A DNA stretch of 64,000 nt from Tunturiibacter gelidiferens (GCF_014201335.1 NZ_JACHEB010000006.1:330976-394975); one strand, 5' to 3'; counted from the stretch's first letter, positions 26,798 to 36,983 are shown. The notes: generated from the letters alone by a model not told the origin. A program made the numbers and translations.

Positions 26798-27318
26798 GTA
26801 CGTTAGCCATAGGCGTTCCGGTACCGACAGGAGACTTTAGTGGTTTAGGTCCTCGGGATCTCGTTCCGTGCACAACAAAAGCGGAAGTGACGTGTTGAGG
26901 TCCAACGTCGCTTGGTGTAAGCTCCAAAGCACCTTGGAAGCCATCCTCCCCTCCCGCGAGGTAGAGGATGAGGTCAAAGGACAATCTTCAAGCACCGGAT
27001 TCGCCGAAATCCACGCCGTCAGCATGAAGCGCCTTTCAAAAGTTGAAGCCGCTGACGATCCTTCAGACGGGGTACGAACAGTCGCCGGCCATGAGTGTAC
27101 GAGGTCGTGAGACCTTATCGACCCATCTGCATTCAGCTTGACAAGTGAATCGGAGATTTATCATTCGCTGAGACATCCGTAATAAGCAAATGGCAGCAAC
27201 CCGCTGTCCGACAAGCCGGTTATACGTCCAAGTGCCGAAATCTGGATCGACCTGAACCAGTCAATGAGAGTGCATGGGCCTGTTATCGCCATACGTCGAT
27301 TGGTCCAATCGTTAACCG
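26798..27318. other. Intergenic region with repeat copy C
   Basis: About 520 bp with no family-like reading frame. It contains repeat copy C (27255-27290). It probably represents decayed sequence. Confidence 0.45.
27255..27290 (+). repeat. Dispersed repeat, copy C
   Basis: AACCAGTCAATGAGAGTGC followed by ATGGGCCTGTTATCGCC. Same orientation as copies A and B. It ends about 30 bp before the stop of the metallo-beta-lactamase pseudogene. Confidence 0.5.
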
Positions 27319-28185
27319 CTAGGCACTCTTTTTACCAATCTTCGCGCCGCCCCATAAGGAGCCGGGATTTGCGCGATCAGGGTAGAGTTCAAGCATGGCA
27401 TCACAAAGTTCGCGGATGGTGGTGGTGGATTCATCCAGACGATTGAAGTCGCGAAGATACTGCCTCGTCTCGGCGATGATGCGAGGCTCGTCTTCATTTT
27501 CTGGAATCTTGTGCCCAGCAATGACGGCTCGGGGGTTAGCGTCTCGAGTTTATCGAGCGTGTCTATCCATTCGCGTCGGCTCTCCGTGTTGGTCTCCGCG
27601 AGACAGGGATGAATTCCGTTGTAGACAGTGTCTCCACCTACGAGCAGTCCGACCGACGGAACATGCAGGCACGTCGATTCGGCAGTGTCCGTCTTCCCCG
27701 TATTCACCACGATCAGCTTGTGTCCTTCGAGCTCCAATTCGTTGCTTTGGAGAGGATCGGCGACGGGGAGATGCTCCGGGATTTGACCAAGAAAAAGTTT
27801 GCGCCAAAAATCCTCTAAGGACGTAGGAGACACTTGCTGGCGCATTGCCTCAACGACTTCCGGGGTCGCAACAGCTTTCACGTTCGGGAAGCGCTCCAGA
27901 AGTGAGCCAACTCCGAAGACGTGGTCACCGTGTCCGTGCGTCAGGTAAATCGCGGTAAGATTATTTCCACTCCTTGATGACCCAATTCAGCAAGGCCTGC
28001 GATTGGAGGATTGTCAGAAACGTATCGACAAGGACAGCATCTCGTTCACCATAGATGAGCGTCGACGAGTTCGATACCCACATCAATGCCTCCTTACCAG
28101 GGGGAAGATCGCGGCTTAGGCCAGGGCGCTTACTGGTAAATACATCCCATTTCAGCATGCCGTCACTTGTATCGGTTGCGTTCAT
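27319..28185 (-). pseudogene. MBL-fold metallo-hydrolase with two frameshifts
   Basis: The protein can be reassembled from three minus-strand pieces. The N-terminal piece starts at ATG 28185 (MNATDTSDGMLKWDVFTSK, AGGG upstream) and stops at WK plus TAA near 27961. Dropping one T restores NLTAIYLTHGHGDHVFG, the zinc-binding HxHxDH motif, which continues into the second frame. Near 27535 a second one-base shift separates LETLTPEPS from the better continuation AVIAGHKIPENEDEPRII ... LWGGAKIGKKSA, ending in the TAG at 27319-27321. Repaired length would be about 288 aa. The gene faces a divergent TetR gene across a palindromic operator, so it was probably the regulator's target. Confidence 0.75.
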
Positions 28186-28230
28186 CCCGGTTCCCTTTGC
28201 GTGTAAGTGATACCTCTTGAAAAATATAAT

Positions 28231-28242
28231 ATGACCGGTCAT
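28231..28242. promoter_or_regulatory. Palindromic TetR-type operator
   Basis: ATGACCGGTCAT is a perfect 12-bp palindrome in the 126-bp gap between the divergent metallo-beta-lactamase pseudogene and the tetR-like gene, inside an AT-rich promoter-like stretch. TetR regulators commonly bind such sites and repress both themselves and the divergent gene. Confidence 0.7.
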
Positions 28243-28311
28243 CTTGCATTAATTGAGCAATAAATCATGGCCTTCCATTCATCGTCGACGAAAATAGACT
28301 TGGAGCACATG

Positions 28312-28938
28312 ATGGATTCTCGTTCGCCCGTAAAGAGGGGACCAAAGCCTAAAACTGGTACTCGAGAGAGGCTTATCCAGTCGGGGATACAGACGATCCA
28401 CGCCAGTGGATCCGGTGGGACCAGTGTACAGAGCATTGTCGAGGCCGCCGACGTACCAAGGGATCCTTTTACAATTTTTTTCCCAAGTAAAGAGGCGTTC
28501 GCAGCGGAGGTCATCGATGCGTATTCGAACCGAGCCCAGCAAAGGCTGCGCGGCTTTCTCCTGAATCAAGCTATTACGCCACGGGCTCGATTGGAGGCGT
28601 ACTTCGATGACAGGATTGAAGCATTCAGGACCGCTCAGTACGTTCGTGGATGTCTGATGGGTAACTTCAGCGCTGAAGCTGCGGATCAAAGCGCACTGAT
28701 ACGTGACCGCCTTACGAAGCATTTTGGAGTCTGGTGGGAACTCCTTGAGGCTTGTATTGCAGAGGCGCAAAAACAAGAGGAGCTTAGTGATCAAATCTCA
28801 GCATCGTTACTGGCCAAGTTCCTCTTGAATAGTTGGGAAGGTGCCCTGTTGCGCATGCGTGCCGAGAAAAGCGATACCCCACTGCTTGACTTCAAAAAGA
28901 TCGTTTTCAAGAAGCTTTTTGAGAGACCCAGATCTTGA
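28312..28938 (+). CDS. TetR/AcrR family transcriptional regulator
   Basis: 208 aa. N-terminal [54 protein letters not shown]. The recognition region usually reads GVPKGSFYYHF; here it is [11 protein letters not shown], which is somewhat divergent. The C-terminal domain resembles YxaF/LmrA-type TetR_C ([23 protein letters not shown]). I prefer the ATG at 28312, which has GGAG with 6-base spacing; an earlier ATG at 28267 has none. The stop overlaps the next ATG (ATGA-like), so selO remnant translation is coupled to it. The likely ligand and target belong to the broken MBL gene next door. Confidence 0.87.
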   Translation: MDSRSPVKRGPKPKTGTRERLIQSGIQTIHASGSGGTSVQSIVEAADVPRDPFTIFFPSKEAFAAEVIDAYSNRAQQRLRGFLLNQAITPRARLEAYFDDRIEAFRTAQYVRGCLMGNFSAEAADQSALIRDRLTKHFGVWWELLEACIAEAQKQEELSDQISASLLAKFLLNSWEGALLRMRAEKSDTPLLDFKKIVFKKLFERPRS

Positions 28939-29492
28939 TGTCTCTGGCTGCCTCTTTAGTTGAATGGAGTGGTAACGAAGTCTCATTCCATTTCATCGAA
29001 TCACGATCGGCGATGGGAAGCGTTTGCCGATTCTCCATTACCGAACTCTCGATAAGTGCTAAATCGCCGATGCACTCATTTGTAGTTACCCCGCACCTTG
29101 TGAAGCTGAATCTGGAATTGGCCCATAGCCTTGAGCTCGCCCCGCACGCGCTAGCGTGTGAACAAGGAGTGCAAATCCTAGCAGGCAACCGAGTCGCCGA
29201 AGGGTCCGAACCCCTTGCGCTCGCCTATGCCGGGCACCAGTTCGGATACTTCGTGCCGCAGCTCGGCGACGGCCGCGCGAATTTGCTAGCGGAGGTGATG
29301 GGGCGTGACGGCGTGCGCTACGACATCCAGCTCAAGGGCTCCGGTCCGACTCCCTTCTCCCGCCGTGGCGACGGCAGAGCCGCACTCGGTCCGGTCCTGC
29401 GCGAATACATCGTGAGTGAAGCAAGGGCGGCGCTCGGCGTGCCGACCCATTCATTTAATGTTATCGGCGCAAGTGTCCGCCTCGCGTCCTAG
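28938..29492 (+). pseudogene. selO: Truncated selO (YdiU/UPF0061 protein adenylyltransferase)
   Basis: The frame encodes the first 170 residues of SelO, a pseudokinase-fold enzyme that AMPylates proteins. [38 protein letters not shown] and [21 protein letters not shown] are family signatures. Homology ends abruptly at GVPT near 29447; a normal SelO continues for over 300 residues including the catalytic Asp/metal sites. After the break comes the C-terminal end of an oppositely oriented AraC gene, so selO was cut by a rearrangement. The remaining protein lacks catalysis. The start overlaps the tetR stop. Confidence 0.85.
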
Positions 29493-30503
29493 CTTCGTTC
29501 TCCACTGGCTCGGAGTTACCCCGGCCCATCGCACAAACCCACGCGTGAGTATGCTCGGATCGGCATAGCCAACTATGGTAGCGATATCAGCGATTTTCAG
29601 CTGGGTGCAGTCAAGTAATTGCTGAGCATACTCGCACCGTGTGTCATCCAACGCCTCCTGAAATTTCATCCCAGAAGCATCCAGCCGGCGGTCAAGAGTA
29701 CGCCGGCTCATACCCAACTGTCGCGCAATCGCAGTAGCAGAAAAGCAACCCCTTATGAGCGCAACCCGCAGTTCGCGCTGAAGCTGCGTGACTATATCAA
29801 TACCGCCAGCGTGCCATAGGACCTGAACTTGCTTCTCGAGGACAATTCGTCGCCGAACGTCGGCGCCCGCGACAGGCTGATCAAGCATTCTTCGCGGAAA
29901 AACCACAGCGGTTTGATCCGCATTGAAGGCAAGCTTGACCCCAAATGCATGTCGATAGTGGGATACATTTCTCGGCTCGGATCGGGCTAGTAGAACTTCC
30001 AGAGCGGATGCGTGGCCTGTACCGGCGAGCTCGCAAAAGATAGTGAATGCTCCCATGGCAGCGCCGTCGCAGATTAGATACTGACCGGGCACGTTTGGCT
30101 GGTAAACAGCGTACCCGAAGAACGCTTGCATCTTGTCTTCCAGCAGATAGGTGACGCCTCCGTGAGCGTTTCGATGCTGATTGATCGCAAAATCCTGCAA
30201 TGCAACGCGGAGCGTCGGAGAATTTCGCATCAGCTCGCCGAGAAGTCCAAGAGTTTCGGTCCGGATCTGGCGACCGATCTCCAGCCCAAAATGTGAACAC
30301 CGAGTCTTCTCGCAGGACAACTGCGAGAGCAGTCCCATTGCTCGGTAAGGAATCATTCCATCCGGATCCTCAAGCGCGGACGCGGTCAGACCAGCAGCGG
30401 CCAACACTTCTAACGGGTCTACGTCGAAGCGCCTTAGAAGTTCAGGCAGGCAAGAGAGAAAACCCACTCTCTGCAGGTTCTCGGGTAAATGCGGTCGAAG
30501 CAT
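29451..30503 (-). CDS. AraC family transcriptional regulator (Arabinose_bd-type N-terminus)
   Basis: 350 aa. The N-terminal two-thirds (about 15-210) match the OruR/ArgR-like Arabinose_bd domain ([38 protein letters not shown]). The C-terminal AraC DNA-binding domain contains two HTHs: [22 protein letters not shown] and [22 protein letters not shown], closing with [10 protein letters not shown]. Length is standard. It sits against the break in selO: its stop codon lies within about 4 bp of the point where SelO homology ends. No metabolic gene adjoins it, so its target is unknown. Confidence 0.92.
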   Translation of the reverse strand: MLRPHLPENLQRVGFLSCLPELLRRFDVDPLEVLAAAGLTASALEDPDGMIPYRAMGLLSQLSCEKTRCSHFGLEIGRQIRTETLGLLGELMRNSPTLRVALQDFAINQHRNAHGGVTYLLEDKMQAFFGYAVYQPNVPGQYLICDGAAMGAFTIFCELAGTGHASALEVLLARSEPRNVSHYRHAFGVKLAFNADQTAVVFPRRMLDQPVAGADVRRRIVLEKQVQVLWHAGGIDIVTQLQRELRVALIRGCFSATAIARQLGMSRRTLDRRLDASGMKFQEALDDTRCEYAQQLLDCTQLKIADIATIVGYADPSILTRGFVRWAGVTPSQWRTKLGREADTCADNIK

Positions 30504-30994
30504 CTCGTTAGCTCCTCTTCCGAAATGGAGCTACCTGTCCCAACAAATATCTGGATATTTTGTCCATTATAGTCAAGTGCTCCCGCGCGAGTCAGACTAT
30601 AGTCGATTTCGCACTCATAACCAGCCCGCTCACCTTATGAACCATGCCCCAAAACTGAACGCGCGCGCTTGCGCGTGTTCGGTGCGGCAATGGCGCAAGA
30701 CTGCGATTGTGCCATGAGGAGTTCAGAGTTGGTCTGGACAGCAAACTGCTTTGATGTGTACGACTACGCCTCCGCGGAACCATTTTGCCTGCGCATCTTC
30801 GGAGGTGTGACTAAAGTCAACAAACAGATCCACCGCTTCGCTTGATCAAAAGCCCCCGGCAATCACCGGAACTAATCAGGCCTGAGACCGGCGTGTCGAG
30901 GATGTTCCGCAGTTGGCACGAACTCGCTCCTGCATCAGGTTTGGTCATAGCAGCAGGTCCATAGAAGGACAAGCAACATTGATAGGAGAAACTC
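30504..30994. other. Divergent intergenic region, araC / S53 peptidase
   Basis: About 490 bp holding the promoters of the divergent AraC and peptidase genes. No operator, RNA gene or coding remnant was recognised. Confidence 0.4.
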
Positions 30995-33900
30995 ATGTAC
31001 AGAAACAACCGTTGTAGAAATGTCGCGAAGATTATGTGCCTTGCAATAGGCGTGGCTTTCGGTCAAGCAGCACGGGCTCAATCACGGATTACTGACTCGA
31101 TTCAAGGCGCAGAACACACCGCCGTCAAAGGCAGCACTCCAGACCGGCTAATCTCGATGAGCCAAGACATCGGCCGGCTCTCCTCAAGTCAGAACCTTGG
31201 TCGAATGGTACTATTGCTGGCGCCTACGCCGGCGCAGGATCAGGCCGCAGCCGATCTTATCGCATCACAGCATGACTCGTCTTCTCCCTTATTCCACAAG
31301 TGGCTGACCCCAACCGAATTTGGCCAACAGTTCGGAATCGCCGATACGGATTCTTCTCAAGTCAGCGCGTGGCTTCAGAGTCAAGGTCTGAACGTTCACC
31401 ATATCTCACAAAGCCGCCGCTTCATCGTTTTCAGTGGCAATGTCGCACAGGTTGAGAACGCGTTCTCGACACAGATGCACTCTTATTCCTACAAAAATAA
31501 AACGTTCATCTCGAACTCCAGCGATATTCAACTTCCTGCAGCCCTACGCAACGTAGTCAAGGGCGTCGTTCGACTGCATAGTAATCCGTCTTCGCCTGCT
31601 ATTTTGAGCGGAACAAAGGTACATTTTAAAAAGGCGGGTGGCCAATTTACCTTTGACGACAGTTCGCATGGAATCGCCCCTGCCGACTTCGCGAAGATCT
31701 ATAACGTGCAACCTCTCTACAATGCTGGAATTAACGGGATGGGCCAGACGATCGCCATAGTCGGTCGCAGCAATATAACCATTCAAGACATACGTGATTT
31801 CCGCAATCTTCTCGGGCTTCCGGCGAATGATCCTCAGGTCATTATCAACGGAGACGATCCCGGTATAACGACAGATGTTGACGAAGCCACGCTCGATGTC
31901 ACCTGGTCGGGCGCAGTAGCTCCGATGGCAAAGATTGATTTCGTCATCTCTCAGAGCAACTTCGCTGATGGAGTCGATGTCTCAGCAGAGTACATTGTCG
32001 ACAATAATCTGGCCCCAGTCATGAGCACCAGCTATGGATCATGTGAAACCGACCTGGGCCCGGTCGAAAATGCCTTCTACAATTCCCTCTGGCAACAGGC
32101 AGCTGCGCAGGGAATTACCTCATTTGTATCTGCTGGAGACAACGGCGGTGCAGGCTGTGACGCTCCTGCTGGCGGAGTCTACTCTTCCGGTGTCCTCGCT
32201 GTGAACGGAATTGCATCAACGCCGTACAACGTCGCGGTTGGTGGTACGCAGTTCAACGATACAGCCAGCCCCAACAAGTATTGGAGTGCGACAAACGATC
32301 CAACCACCGGCGAGTCTGCGCTCAGCTACATTCCAGAGACGGCATGGAATGAAAGCAGTAACGATCCCAATGATGTTTTGCTCTACGCTGGTAGTGGTGG
32401 CGTAAGCAGTCTCTACGCTAAGCCCACCTGGCAGACCGGGGTGGGTGTTCCGAATGACGGAGCACGCGACCTGCCTGACATCTCCCTCACAGCTTCACTT
32501 CACGATGGGTATCTCGTATGCCTAAATGGCAATTGTGGTTACGGCGACTACTTCTTCACCTTCGGTGGCACCTCTGCCTCGAGCCCAGCCGCTGCCGGCA
32601 TTATGGCACTGGTCAATCAGAAGATGGGCGGTCAGCCGCAAGGGATGGCCAACTACGTCTTCTACGGACTTGCCAAAGTCCCTGGGATCTTCCACGACAC
32701 GAGCAAGGGCAACAATAAAGTACCCGATCCAAACGGCCAGTACACCATCGGCTATGATGCAACTTCCGGCTACGACCTGGCAACCGGACTTGGCTCGATG
32801 GATGTCAACGCCCTGGTCAACCATTGGAAGTCTGCTGCATCCAGTGGAGCTGGAACCGGTCTTACTCTTGCGCTTGGCCCCGGACAAAAAGCAGCCGTGG
32901 TTCATGGTAAGTCAATCAGCTTCCAGGCCACCGTCGCCTGCGCCGCTACTGGAACATGTGTTGCTCCAACCGGCGCCGTAGCTCTTTCGGCTGCTTCCTC
33001 GACCGCCGCAACCATCGCAGTAGGCTCGGGCGAACTCATGCCGCAGATAGGTTCCAGCGAAGCTAACATTCTCACCTCCGCCGTTCCCGGCGGCAACTAT
33101 AACGTGAGTGCTCGCTATAGCGGTGACGGCAAATACGGCCCAAGCACTTCTAACTCGGTTCCTGTGACCGTCTCAGCGGAGAAGAGCCAAACATTTGTTG
33201 GGTCGGTTGGCGGTGGAACATTCGCAACTGGTCCCATTTCGGTGGGATACGGCTTGTCCTGGCCTGTCGGAATCATTGTGGCCGGAAATTCCGGATACGG
33301 CTTTCCTTCTGGTTCGATGACGATGACAGCGGATGGCGTACCGATCACAAACGGAGGAGTTTACAACTACGCAACCGGGGTCTTCGCCCCCAGTACCATG
33401 ACGTTGAACTACGGCGAGAAGACTATTACCAAAGCTGGACTTCCAACAAGTCAGTCGAGCACTATCTCTTACGTTCTCCCCACGCAGGCCTTGGGCGTAG
33501 GTTCTCATCAGCTAGTGGCAAGTTATCCGGGCGACCCGAGCTTCGGCGCCAGTCAGGGAAGTTATAGCTACACGGTGAGCCAGGCACAAGGGCTCATCGA
33601 GGATTTCTTTCCTGTCGGGGACACCGTCGTGAACACCCCTATTCAGCTCATCGCACAGATCGGATTTACGAGCGGCGGCTTCGCACCTTATGGGGGAGTA
33701 ATTACTGTCTCCGACATCACCAGCGGGAAAGCCGTTGTGTTGGGCAAGGGCAAAGTCGACAGCACGCTGTACGGCGGCTACTGGACGACTAACGTCACCA
33801 TTACTACTCCGGGCACACGAACCCTAAGGTTGGACTATACCGGCGACAGCAATGTCAAAGGCACATCGTCGACCTACTACGTACCGTTTACAGCCACGGA

Positions 33901-34510
33901 TTCTTCCTATGTGAACTTCAGCACGGACATCACGTCCTCATTCGGTGGACAGCCCGTCACCCTGACCGCTTCGATCGGCTCAAGTGTCCCGTTGCACGTC
34001 GCTACTGGAACGGTCACCTTCTACAACGGCACAACCGTTATTGGATCGGCTAAGCTTCCCAAGAGCGGAACCGTGGTCCTTGTCACTCGCAAGCTCGCTG
34101 CTGGTAACAACAGCTTGACAGCAAGCTATTCGGGCGATGCCATTCTCACGTCTTCTGTGTCGTCCCCTATTCCGATGGCGGTCGCAGACTTCATCCTCCA
34201 AGTCTTACCTACGTCAATCAAACTCAAGGAAGGCAGCTCCGAAAGCGTTACTCTTAATCTCATCCCACAGGGTGGTTTCACGAGTCCGATTCAACTAGCC
34301 TGCTCGAATTTGCCTGAAGATGTCACCTGCAAATTCAGCAAGTCGACTGTCACTCTCGGTGGCATCAATCCTGCTACAGTATCCCTGACCTTCAAGGCTG
34401 CCACATCCGCGGAGGTTATCCATAAAGCCGTCTCAGTCATCATTACAGGGACTAGTGTGGTTGGAACCACTCCAAAGCAATCCACGCTTGACCTAACCCT
34501 CAAGAAATAG
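30995..34510 (+). CDS. Secreted S53 (sedolisin/kumamolisin) peptidase with Ig-like repeats
   Basis: 1171 aa. Signal peptide (cleavage near RAQS), pro-kumamolisin activation domain (about 60-200, HKWLTPTEFGQQFG), then the catalytic domain. The S53 Ser-Glu-Asp triad appears as DEATLD (Glu297, Asp301) and GGTSAS (Ser527), with the oxyanion Asp382 in SAGDNG. From about residue 640 to the end there are several Ig-like bacterial repeats (ARYSGDGKYGPSTSNS, ASYPGDPSFGASQG, ASYSGDAILTSSVSS). Such enzymes are acid-active secreted endopeptidases; acidobacteria have many. The repeats may bind surfaces or polysaccharide. A hairpin follows the stop. Monocistronic. Confidence 0.93.
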   Translation: MYRNNRCRNVAKIMCLAIGVAFGQAARAQSRITDSIQGAEHTAVKGSTPDRLISMSQDIGRLSSSQNLGRMVLLLAPTPAQDQAAADLIASQHDSSSPLFHKWLTPTEFGQQFGIADTDSSQVSAWLQSQGLNVHHISQSRRFIVFSGNVAQVENAFSTQMHSYSYKNKTFISNSSDIQLPAALRNVVKGVVRLHSNPSSPAILSGTKVHFKKAGGQFTFDDSSHGIAPADFAKIYNVQPLYNAGINGMGQTIAIVGRSNITIQDIRDFRNLLGLPANDPQVIINGDDPGITTDVDEATLDVTWSGAVAPMAKIDFVISQSNFADGVDVSAEYIVDNNLAPVMSTSYGSCETDLGPVENAFYNSLWQQAAAQGITSFVSAGDNGGAGCDAPAGGVYSSGVLAVNGIASTPYNVAVGGTQFNDTASPNKYWSATNDPTTGESALSYIPETAWNESSNDPNDVLLYAGSGGVSSLYAKPTWQTGVGVPNDGARDLPDISLTASLHDGYLVCLNGNCGYGDYFFTFGGTSASSPAAAGIMALVNQKMGGQPQGMANYVFYGLAKVPGIFHDTSKGNNKVPDPNGQYTIGYDATSGYDLATGLGSMDVNALVNHWKSAASSGAGTGLTLALGPGQKAAVVHGKSISFQATVACAATGTCVAPTGAVALSAASSTAATIAVGSGELMPQIGSSEANILTSAVPGGNYNVSARYSGDGKYGPSTSNSVPVTVSAEKSQTFVGSVGGGTFATGPISVGYGLSWPVGIIVAGNSGYGFPSGSMTMTADGVPITNGGVYNYATGVFAPSTMTLNYGEKTITKAGLPTSQSSTISYVLPTQALGVGSHQLVASYPGDPSFGASQGSYSYTVSQAQGLIEDFFPVGDTVVNTPIQLIAQIGFTSGGFAPYGGVITVSDITSGKAVVLGKGKVDSTLYGGYWTTNVTITTPGTRTLRLDYTGDSNVKGTSSTYYVPFTATDSSYVNFSTDITSSFGGQPVTLTASIGSSVPLHVATGTVTFYNGTTVIGSAKLPKSGTVVLVTRKLAAGNNSLTASYSGDAILTSSVSSPIPMAVADFILQVLPTSIKLKEGSSESVTLNLIPQGGFTSPIQLACSNLPEDVTCKFSKSTVTLGGINPATVSLTFKAATSAEVIHKAVSVIITGTSVVGTTPKQSTLDLTLKK

Positions 34511-34534
34511 CAAGAGCAATTCGAATCTTCTAGG

Positions 34535-34562
34535 CAAGGCGTCACCATGATGTGGCGCCTTG
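34535..34562 (+). terminator. Hairpin after the S53 peptidase gene
   Basis: CAAGGCG (34535-34541) pairs with CGCCTTG (34556-34562), extended by CAC/GTG. The following T run is weak (TCTAGTTAAGTTT), so it is a probable but not strong terminator. Confidence 0.6.
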
Positions 34563-34787
34563 TCTAGTTAAGTTTCGCCAAGGCTGGTATCGGTTGCCCC
34601 CTGTCGACGAGAAGAGGGTGATACTCATTGAGCCGTCTCACCGCTGTCTGGTTTGCACGTGTGTGATCAACAAAACGAAAGTTAGCAGCTCTATTTCACA
34701 ATTGGTGATAAACCGCCGAGTCACTCATCGAGGAATTATAAGTACCGACAAATGGAATGAGAAGGGTGCCTTAGAGGAGACTGAGGC
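34563..34787 (+). other. Upstream region of IS110 transposase; candidate left end and bridge RNA
   Basis: In IS110-type elements the non-coding stretch before the transposase holds the left end and the structured bridge RNA that guides target choice. This 225-bp region lies in that position and has no gene. I could not define the element's left boundary or fold the RNA by eye. Confidence 0.4.
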
Positions 34788-35879
34788 ATGAGCAAACAAG
34801 GAGCTGTTCTCGCAACCAAGAAATCAGCCAGGAGGGTTCTGGTTGGAGCGACGACCGTTGGCGTGGATTTAGGAGACCAGTGGAGTCATTACTGCATACT
34901 CGATGAAGATGGCGAGATTACAGAAGAGGGCCGCTTCCGAACGAGTGAAAGTGGAGTGGCAAAGCGCTTTGAAGATATGGATCATGCTCGAGTTGCCATG
35001 GAAGCGGGTACTCACTCGATCTGGATCTCTGAACAGCTGAAGGAGTATGGGCATGAGGTGATCGTCGCCAACGTCACCGAATTGCATGCCATCAGTCGTA
35101 ACGACAGCAAGAGCGACCGGACCGACGCAGAAAAGCTTGCACGGTATGCCCGACTTGATCCGAGGATCCTGCGTCCAATTACCCATCGGACGGTGGAGCA
35201 GCAACAGGCACTGACTATGATCCGAGCGCGGGATGTTCTGGTTCGTCTGCGCACGGCGGTTGTGAATGCTGCTCGTGGCTTGGCCAAACCATGCGGATAT
35301 CGTCTGCCAGCGTCATCGACTCGAAGCTTCCCGGCGCGTTGCGCCGGCCTGCTTTCGGAAGGACTGGCGGCTGCACTGGAACCGCTGTTCGCGCAGATTG
35401 CGCACATGAACGCACAGATTAAACTGTACGATCGCGCGATCCTGAAGCTGGCAACTGTGACCTATCCGGAGACCCAGGCACTGACTCAAGTCCACGGCGT
35501 CGGCCCGCTGACGGCAGTTACTTATGTCTTGACTCTGGGTAGCAAGGAACGCTTCGAACGAAGTCGTGACGTCGGCTGCTATCTCGGCCTTCGACCGAAA
35601 CGAAGCCAATCCGGTGATCGTGATCCGCAACTGAGAATCACGAAAGCTGGTAATGAATACCTACGGCGGCTCCTCACTGAATGCGCCAACTTCATCCTTG
35701 GCCGCTTCGGTAAGGACAGCTCGTTGAGACGGTGGGGACTCCATTTGGCCGAGCGAGGCGGGAGGAATGCCCGGAAGAAAGCAATCGTTGCTGTTGCGAG
35801 AAAACTGGCAGTTCTGCTTCATCGTCTCTGGGTGACGGACCAACCTTATGTTCCCCTCCATGAAGCTCAAGCTGCTTGA
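34788..35879 (+). CDS. IS110 family transposase
   Basis: 363 aa. N-terminal RuvC-like DEDD domain: VGVDLGDQWSHYCILDEDG (first Asp), VAMEAGTHSIWI (Glu), NDSKSDRTDAEKLAR (Asp pair). C-terminal Transposase_20 domain: LTQVHGVGPLTAVTYVLTLG, a helix-hairpin-helix, then YLGLRPKRSQSGDRDPQLRITKAGNEYLRRLL with the conserved Ser region. IS110 enzymes have no terminal inverted repeats and are guided by an element-encoded RNA. Length is normal and the frame intact, so the copy may be active. It is inserted between the S53 gene and the amino-sugar cluster. Confidence 0.94.
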   Translation: MSKQGAVLATKKSARRVLVGATTVGVDLGDQWSHYCILDEDGEITEEGRFRTSESGVAKRFEDMDHARVAMEAGTHSIWISEQLKEYGHEVIVANVTELHAISRNDSKSDRTDAEKLARYARLDPRILRPITHRTVEQQQALTMIRARDVLVRLRTAVVNAARGLAKPCGYRLPASSTRSFPARCAGLLSEGLAAALEPLFAQIAHMNAQIKLYDRAILKLATVTYPETQALTQVHGVGPLTAVTYVLTLGSKERFERSRDVGCYLGLRPKRSQSGDRDPQLRITKAGNEYLRRLLTECANFILGRFGKDSSLRRWGLHLAERGGRNARKKAIVAVARKLAVLLHRLWVTDQPYVPLHEAQAA

Positions 35880-36983
35880 AACAGGAAAGGATCTCTGATG
35901 TTGCGATCACACCGTGTCACGATGACTGCGAAGCCGACTTGACCTTCGAGGTCGACCGATAAATGGCAGCATCGATCTCTCGTTGGACTCCAAAAGGCAC
36001 AGAGCCAATGGCTCACTCATAGTGCGAATAGAAAGTTGGTCGGAGAACAACATGGTGCGAAGCGGAATCTCAACCAGATTCAAGACTGGAAACCAACAAT
36101 GACTTGACGCTGGCACCCTTCTCATAGAAAGTCGGCTTCTCGTCACCAACGTCGGCTCGCCGACTGACTGTTGCCAAAACGGCCCATTCACCGCCAACCG
36201 AGAGCGGGAGCAACAGTCTTGAGTATCGCGAGGACATGCACGTTATAGGCAACTCCCAATTGGTTCGGAACCGTAAGCAAAAGAGTATCTGCTCAGCAAC
36301 AGCCTCGTCGCTCCGAACTTGATCGATGAGAATATCTGGTTCGGCAGCGTAGGGGACTCGCCCGTTCTACCTAGCGGATCACACCAGTGCACGTTCGAGA
36401 TGAGTTGGCTAAACCATGCGGTTCGGTAAACTCATCCGTTTCAGTAGTCGAAGTAGGATTACGAGCTCTCGACTCTTGTGTTCGCGATCGCCCCAACTAC
36501 CGCGTAGGGTGTGGACCGCAAGGAATCCGCTTGGGAGGCCGTTCTACGGTTGACGCAGATATCCGGCTCCGGTCGTGAATCAAAAATCCTCGCAACAATG
36601 CCGCGAGGTAGCTAAATCTTCGGCTCCTTGCATGGTAGGTTCCGGCAAAGAGGACGTCTCTAAGCAGGAAATCACAGCTAGTGAACCAAACGCGGTAGGA
36701 CATTTTTCCACATTGATACCCGGAGTGATACCCACCGAGAAATGGGATTCATGCGACGATTTAGCACGAGCTTTCTCGCACTCGCTAACCCGAGAGAGCC
36801 GAAAACCTCGGCACGCTGCTGATACGCTTTCGGGTCGATGATCGCCGTCTTGCGCGGCCACGTCTCCCATTTTGGGTCTGTATCTGGTCAGCAGGTTTTT
36901 TGGGGAGAGACGTTGGTATCAACTTAAAGGTTAACAGTCCCGAGAACAGCTCCCGTTTTTCGTTCAGAATAAAGTGTAGGTGA
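35880..36983. other. Non-coding flank of the IS110 copy with a possible second remnant
   Basis: About 1.1 kb with no credible gene. At 36400-36421 a stretch TTGGCTAAACCATGCGG repeats a piece of the transposase gene (35280-35296, one mismatch) in a frame reading VRDELAKPCG, a possible fragment of a related IS110. The rest shows no family-like frames. The right end of the intact element must lie somewhere after 35880 but could not be placed. Confidence 0.4.

Noticed and set aside
26784..27110. Short overlapping frames on both strands
   Set aside because: No family-like sequence in any of them, and no ribosome-binding sites or leaders.
35907..36870. Several 60-96 aa frames downstream of the IS110 transposase
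   Set aside because: They overlap on both strands and have no recognisable domains. They are probably chance frames in non-coding IS flank.
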